From Chloroflexota bacterium (GTDB lineage: Bacteria; Chloroflexota; Anaerolineae; Anaerolineales; DRMV01), in contig JAADEN010000214.1 of assembly GCA_013153375.1 (NCBI GenBank), forward strand, positions 1 to 25,057: 25,057 nt of DNA. The letters are read 5' to 3'. How positions within the stretch are numbered: the stretch's first letter is position 1; every line of letters starts with the position of its first letter. Under the pieces are notes generated by a model, which did not search any database, was not told the DNA's origin, and worked only from the letters and a program-made list of their open reading frames with translations. A program made the translations under genes and the position numbers. Of this stretch, positions 23,038-25,057 are shown one piece after another.

Positions 23038-25057
23038 GAGGGGAAGGTGGTGGCGTAGGGCGAGGCTCGGCGTCGCGCTCGGGCTGCTGCTCGCGGTGCT
23101 GGTCGGCCGGGCCTGGCTGGGTCCGTTGCCCGACCCGCGGGAGGCCCTGGCCCAGGCGCGGCGGCCGCCCAGCGTGCAGGTGACCGACCGCGCGGGGCGT
23201 GTGCTCTTCACCACCCTGAGCCAGGGCCAGGGCTACGCCCTGCCTCTGCCGCCGGAGCGCATCCCCGCGTGTCTGCGCGCGGCCACCCTGGCCGTCGAGG
23301 ATGCGTCCTTCTACACCAACCCCGGCGTGGACTGGCGCGGGATCGCGCGGGCCGCGTGGCTCAACCTGCGGGCCGGGCGGGTCGTGGCCGGAGGCAGCAC
23401 CCTCACCCAGCAGGTGGCCCGCAACCTGCTCCTGCCGCCCGAGGAGCGCCACCAGCGCACCCTGCGCCGCAAACTGCGCGAGACCTGGCTGGCCTGGCGG
23501 CTGACCCGCGTCCTGTCCAAGGACGAAATCCTGGCCCTGTACCTCAACCACACCTACTACGGCGGGCTGGCCTACGGCGTCGAGGCCGCGGCGCGGACCT
23601 ACTTCGGCAAACCGGCCTCGGAACTCACCCTGGCCGAATGCGCGCTGCTGGCCGGGCTGCCCCAGGCGCCCGCGGCCTACGATCCTTTCCTCCATCCCGA
23701 CGCGGCGCGCGAGCGCCAAAAGGTGGTCCTGGACCTCATGGTGCAGCAGGGGTTCATCACGCCGGCGCAGCGGGAACGCGCCTGGGCCGAGCCCCTGGTG
23801 CTGAACCCCCAGCCGCACCCGCTCCAGGCGCCCCACGCGGTGTGGATGGCCCTGACCTGGCTGGCCGAACAGCAGGCGGCCGGGCGGGTGCCCTCCGACC
23901 GGGCCCTGGAGGTGCGGCTGACCCTGGACCTGGATGTGCAGCGCCGCGCGGAAGCCGCGGTGCAGCGCCACCTGGCCCGCCTGCAAGCCCAGGGCAAGGA
24001 GGTGAACAACGCGGCCGTGGTGGTCGTGGACGCGCGCACGGGCCAGGTGCGGGCCCTGGTCGGCAGCGCGGACTACCTGGATCCCACCATCCACGGCGCG
24101 CTCAACATGGCTGTGCAACCCCGGCCCACGGGCTCCGCGTTCAAGCCCTTCATCTACGCGCTGGCCCTGGAGCCCGACCACCCGCCCGGCTGGACCGAGG
24201 CCACCGTGCTCTGGGACCTGGAGACCGTCTTCACCACCCACGACGGACGCCCCTACCAGCCGCGCAACTACGACCTGCGCGAGCACGGCCCCGTGACCCT
24301 GCGCCAGGCCCTGGCCTCGTCCCTCAACATCCCCGCGGTGCAGGCCCTGGACGCGGTGGGCGTCGAGCACACGGTGGCACGCGCCCACGCGCTGGGCCTG
24401 AGCCTGGGCTCGCCGCGGCGCTACGATCTCTCCCTGGCTCTGGGCGGCGGCGAAGTCTCGCTGCTGGAACTCACGGCCGCGTACACCGCGTTCGCGGACC
24501 AGGGTCGCTACCACCCGCCCCGTCTGGTGCTCGAGGTGCGGGACCTCGCCACGGGCCAGGTGCGCTACCGCCCGCCCGCGCCGCCGCCCCGCCCTGTGTG
24601 GGACCCGCGCGTCGCGTGGCTCATCAGCGACATCCTGAGCGACGACACGGCCCGCGCGCTGGGCTTTGGCCGCTATTCGTCGTTGGAAGTGGGCTTTCCG
24701 GCCGCGGTCAAGACGGGCACCTCGTCGGGCTTTCACGACAACTGGACCATCGGCTACACGCCCCAGGTGGTGGTGGGCGTGTGGGTGGGCCACGCGGACT
24801 ACCGTCCCATGCAAAATGTGGACGGATTGACGGGCGCGGGCCCGATTTGGAACGAAATCATCCGCGCCCTCACCCCGGCCCCGCAGCCCTTCCCCCAACC
24901 GCCGGGGCTGGTGCAAAAGGAAGTTTGCACCCTCTCGGGGCAGTTGCCCACGCCTGCGTGCCCGCAGACGCACACCGCCTGGTTCCTGCAAGGCACCGAG
25001 CCCACCGAGCCGGACACGCTGTTTCGGGCCGTGGTGCTCGACGCGGCCACGGGCCTG
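23012..25057 (+). CDS. pbpC: PBP1C-type bifunctional penicillin-binding protein (C-terminus off right edge)
   Basis: Class A penicillin-binding protein with 682 codons visible. Basic cytoplasmic tail 1-18, membrane anchor about 19-36. The glycosyltransferase (GT51) domain has catalytic Glu96 (AVEDASFY) and GGSTLTQQ (127-134). The transpeptidase domain has Ser375-Lys378 (TGSAFK), Ser437-Asn439 (SLN) and Lys567-Thr-Gly (KTGTSSG). From about 638 the sequence turns into the PBP1C-specific C-terminal domain (VCTLSGQLPTPACP, WFLQGTEP), cut by the edge. It polymerises and crosslinks peptidoglycan on the outer face of the membrane. The gene starts 27 bp after the macroglobulin stop, so the two probably form an operon. 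The start is uncertain: ATG 23012 gives a sensible positive-inside tail but its nearest GGAGG is 14 nt away; TTG 23033 has GAGGA at a better distance. Confidence 0.92.
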   Translation, partial: MEVRGWKLARGRWWRRARLGVALGLLLAVLVGRAWLGPLPDPREALAQARRPPSVQVTDRAGRVLFTTLSQGQGYALPLPPERIPACLRAATLAVEDASFYTNPGVDWRGIARAAWLNLRAGRVVAGGSTLTQQVARNLLLPPEERHQRTLRRKLRETWLAWRLTRVLSKDEILALYLNHTYYGGLAYGVEAAARTYFGKPASELTLAECALLAGLPQAPAAYDPFLHPDAARERQKVVLDLMVQQGFITPAQRERAWAEPLVLNPQPHPLQAPHAVWMALTWLAEQQAAGRVPSDRALEVRLTLDLDVQRRAEAAVQRHLARLQAQGKEVNNAAVVVVDARTGQVRALVGSADYLDPTIHGALNMAVQPRPTGSAFKPFIYALALEPDHPPGWTEATVLWDLETVFTTHDGRPYQPRNYDLREHGPVTLRQALASSLNIPAVQALDAVGVEHTVARAHALGLSLGSPRRYDLSLALGGGEVSLLELTAAYTAFADQGRYHPPRLVLEVRDLATGQVRYRPPAPPPRPVWDPRVAWLISDILSDDTARALGFGRYSSLEVGFPAAVKTGTSSGFHDNWTIGYTPQVVVGVWVGHADYRPMQNVDGLTGAGPIWNEIIRALTPAPQPFPQPPGLVQKEVCTLSGQLPTPACPQTHTAWFLQGTEPTEPDTLFRAVVLDAATGL

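Noticed and set aside
21601..23058. A 485-codon plus-strand frame overlapping the macroglobulin and the start of pbpC
   Set aside because: Arg/Ala/Gly/Pro-rich shadow in another frame of the macroglobulin gene, with no recognisable domain.
22949..24991. A 680-codon minus-strand frame opposite pbpC
   Set aside because: The plus strand has complete GT51 and transpeptidase motifs in order; the antisense translation is Gly/His/Arg-rich without domains.

Overview
The window is uniformly high in GC and densely coded. It looks like a bacterial chromosome segment, most likely from Chloroflexota (Anaerolineae, Caldilineae or Ardenticatenia type). The assignment rests on gene content only: a complex I membrane-arm operon with two nuoM genes, large secreted DUF11/lamin-tail proteins, and a non-lipoprotein bacterial alpha-2-macroglobulin beside a class A penicillin-binding protein. 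No marker gene (rRNA, ribosomal protein) is present, so the phylum call is an inference. No tRNA, rRNA, CRISPR array, insertion sequence or phage gene was seen, and no gap between genes exceeds 300 bases.

Layout. 1-2797 (minus) is the N-terminal part of a secreted protein with a lamin-tail domain and DUF11 repeats; it runs off the left edge. 2992-3822 (plus) is an unrecognised single-pass membrane protein. Two convergent intrinsic terminators at 3868-3950 separate it from the nuo operon. 3975-13380 (minus) holds nuoA-H-J-K-L-M-M-N in transcription order: the whole membrane arm of respiratory complex I, with a fourth antiporter-like subunit, and no hydrophilic-arm gene (B, C, D, E, F, G, I). 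Upstream on the same strand are a probable LolA-like extracytoplasmic protein (13539-14315) and cutA (14433-14777). On the plus strand follow a secreted subtilisin-like protease (14933-16867) with its own terminator, a 1985-residue alpha-2-macroglobulin-like protein (17027-22984), and a PBP1C-type peptidoglycan synthase (23012 to the right edge).

How the parts fit. The nuo operon encodes the proton-translocating half of NADH:quinone oxidoreductase. NuoL carries about 30 extra residues in its C-terminal lateral-helix region, the feature expected when that helix must span a fourth antiporter-like subunit. The NuoM next to NuoN has Leu where the transmembrane-helix-7 proton-channel Lys is expected, so the extra subunit may not pump in the usual way. 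On the right, the macroglobulin/PBP1C pair repeats the yfhM-pbpC arrangement of enterobacteria and suggests cell-wall repair coupled to protease defence. However, the macroglobulin has lost the CxEQ thioester motif and has four added N-terminal Ig-like domains. A degenerate 7-bp tandem repeat lies across the macroglobulin-pbpC junction and includes the proposed pbpC start codon.

Start codons were chosen from visible Shine-Dalgarno sequences, and several differ from the longest open frame. Family calls come from motif recognition by eye; no database search was run.
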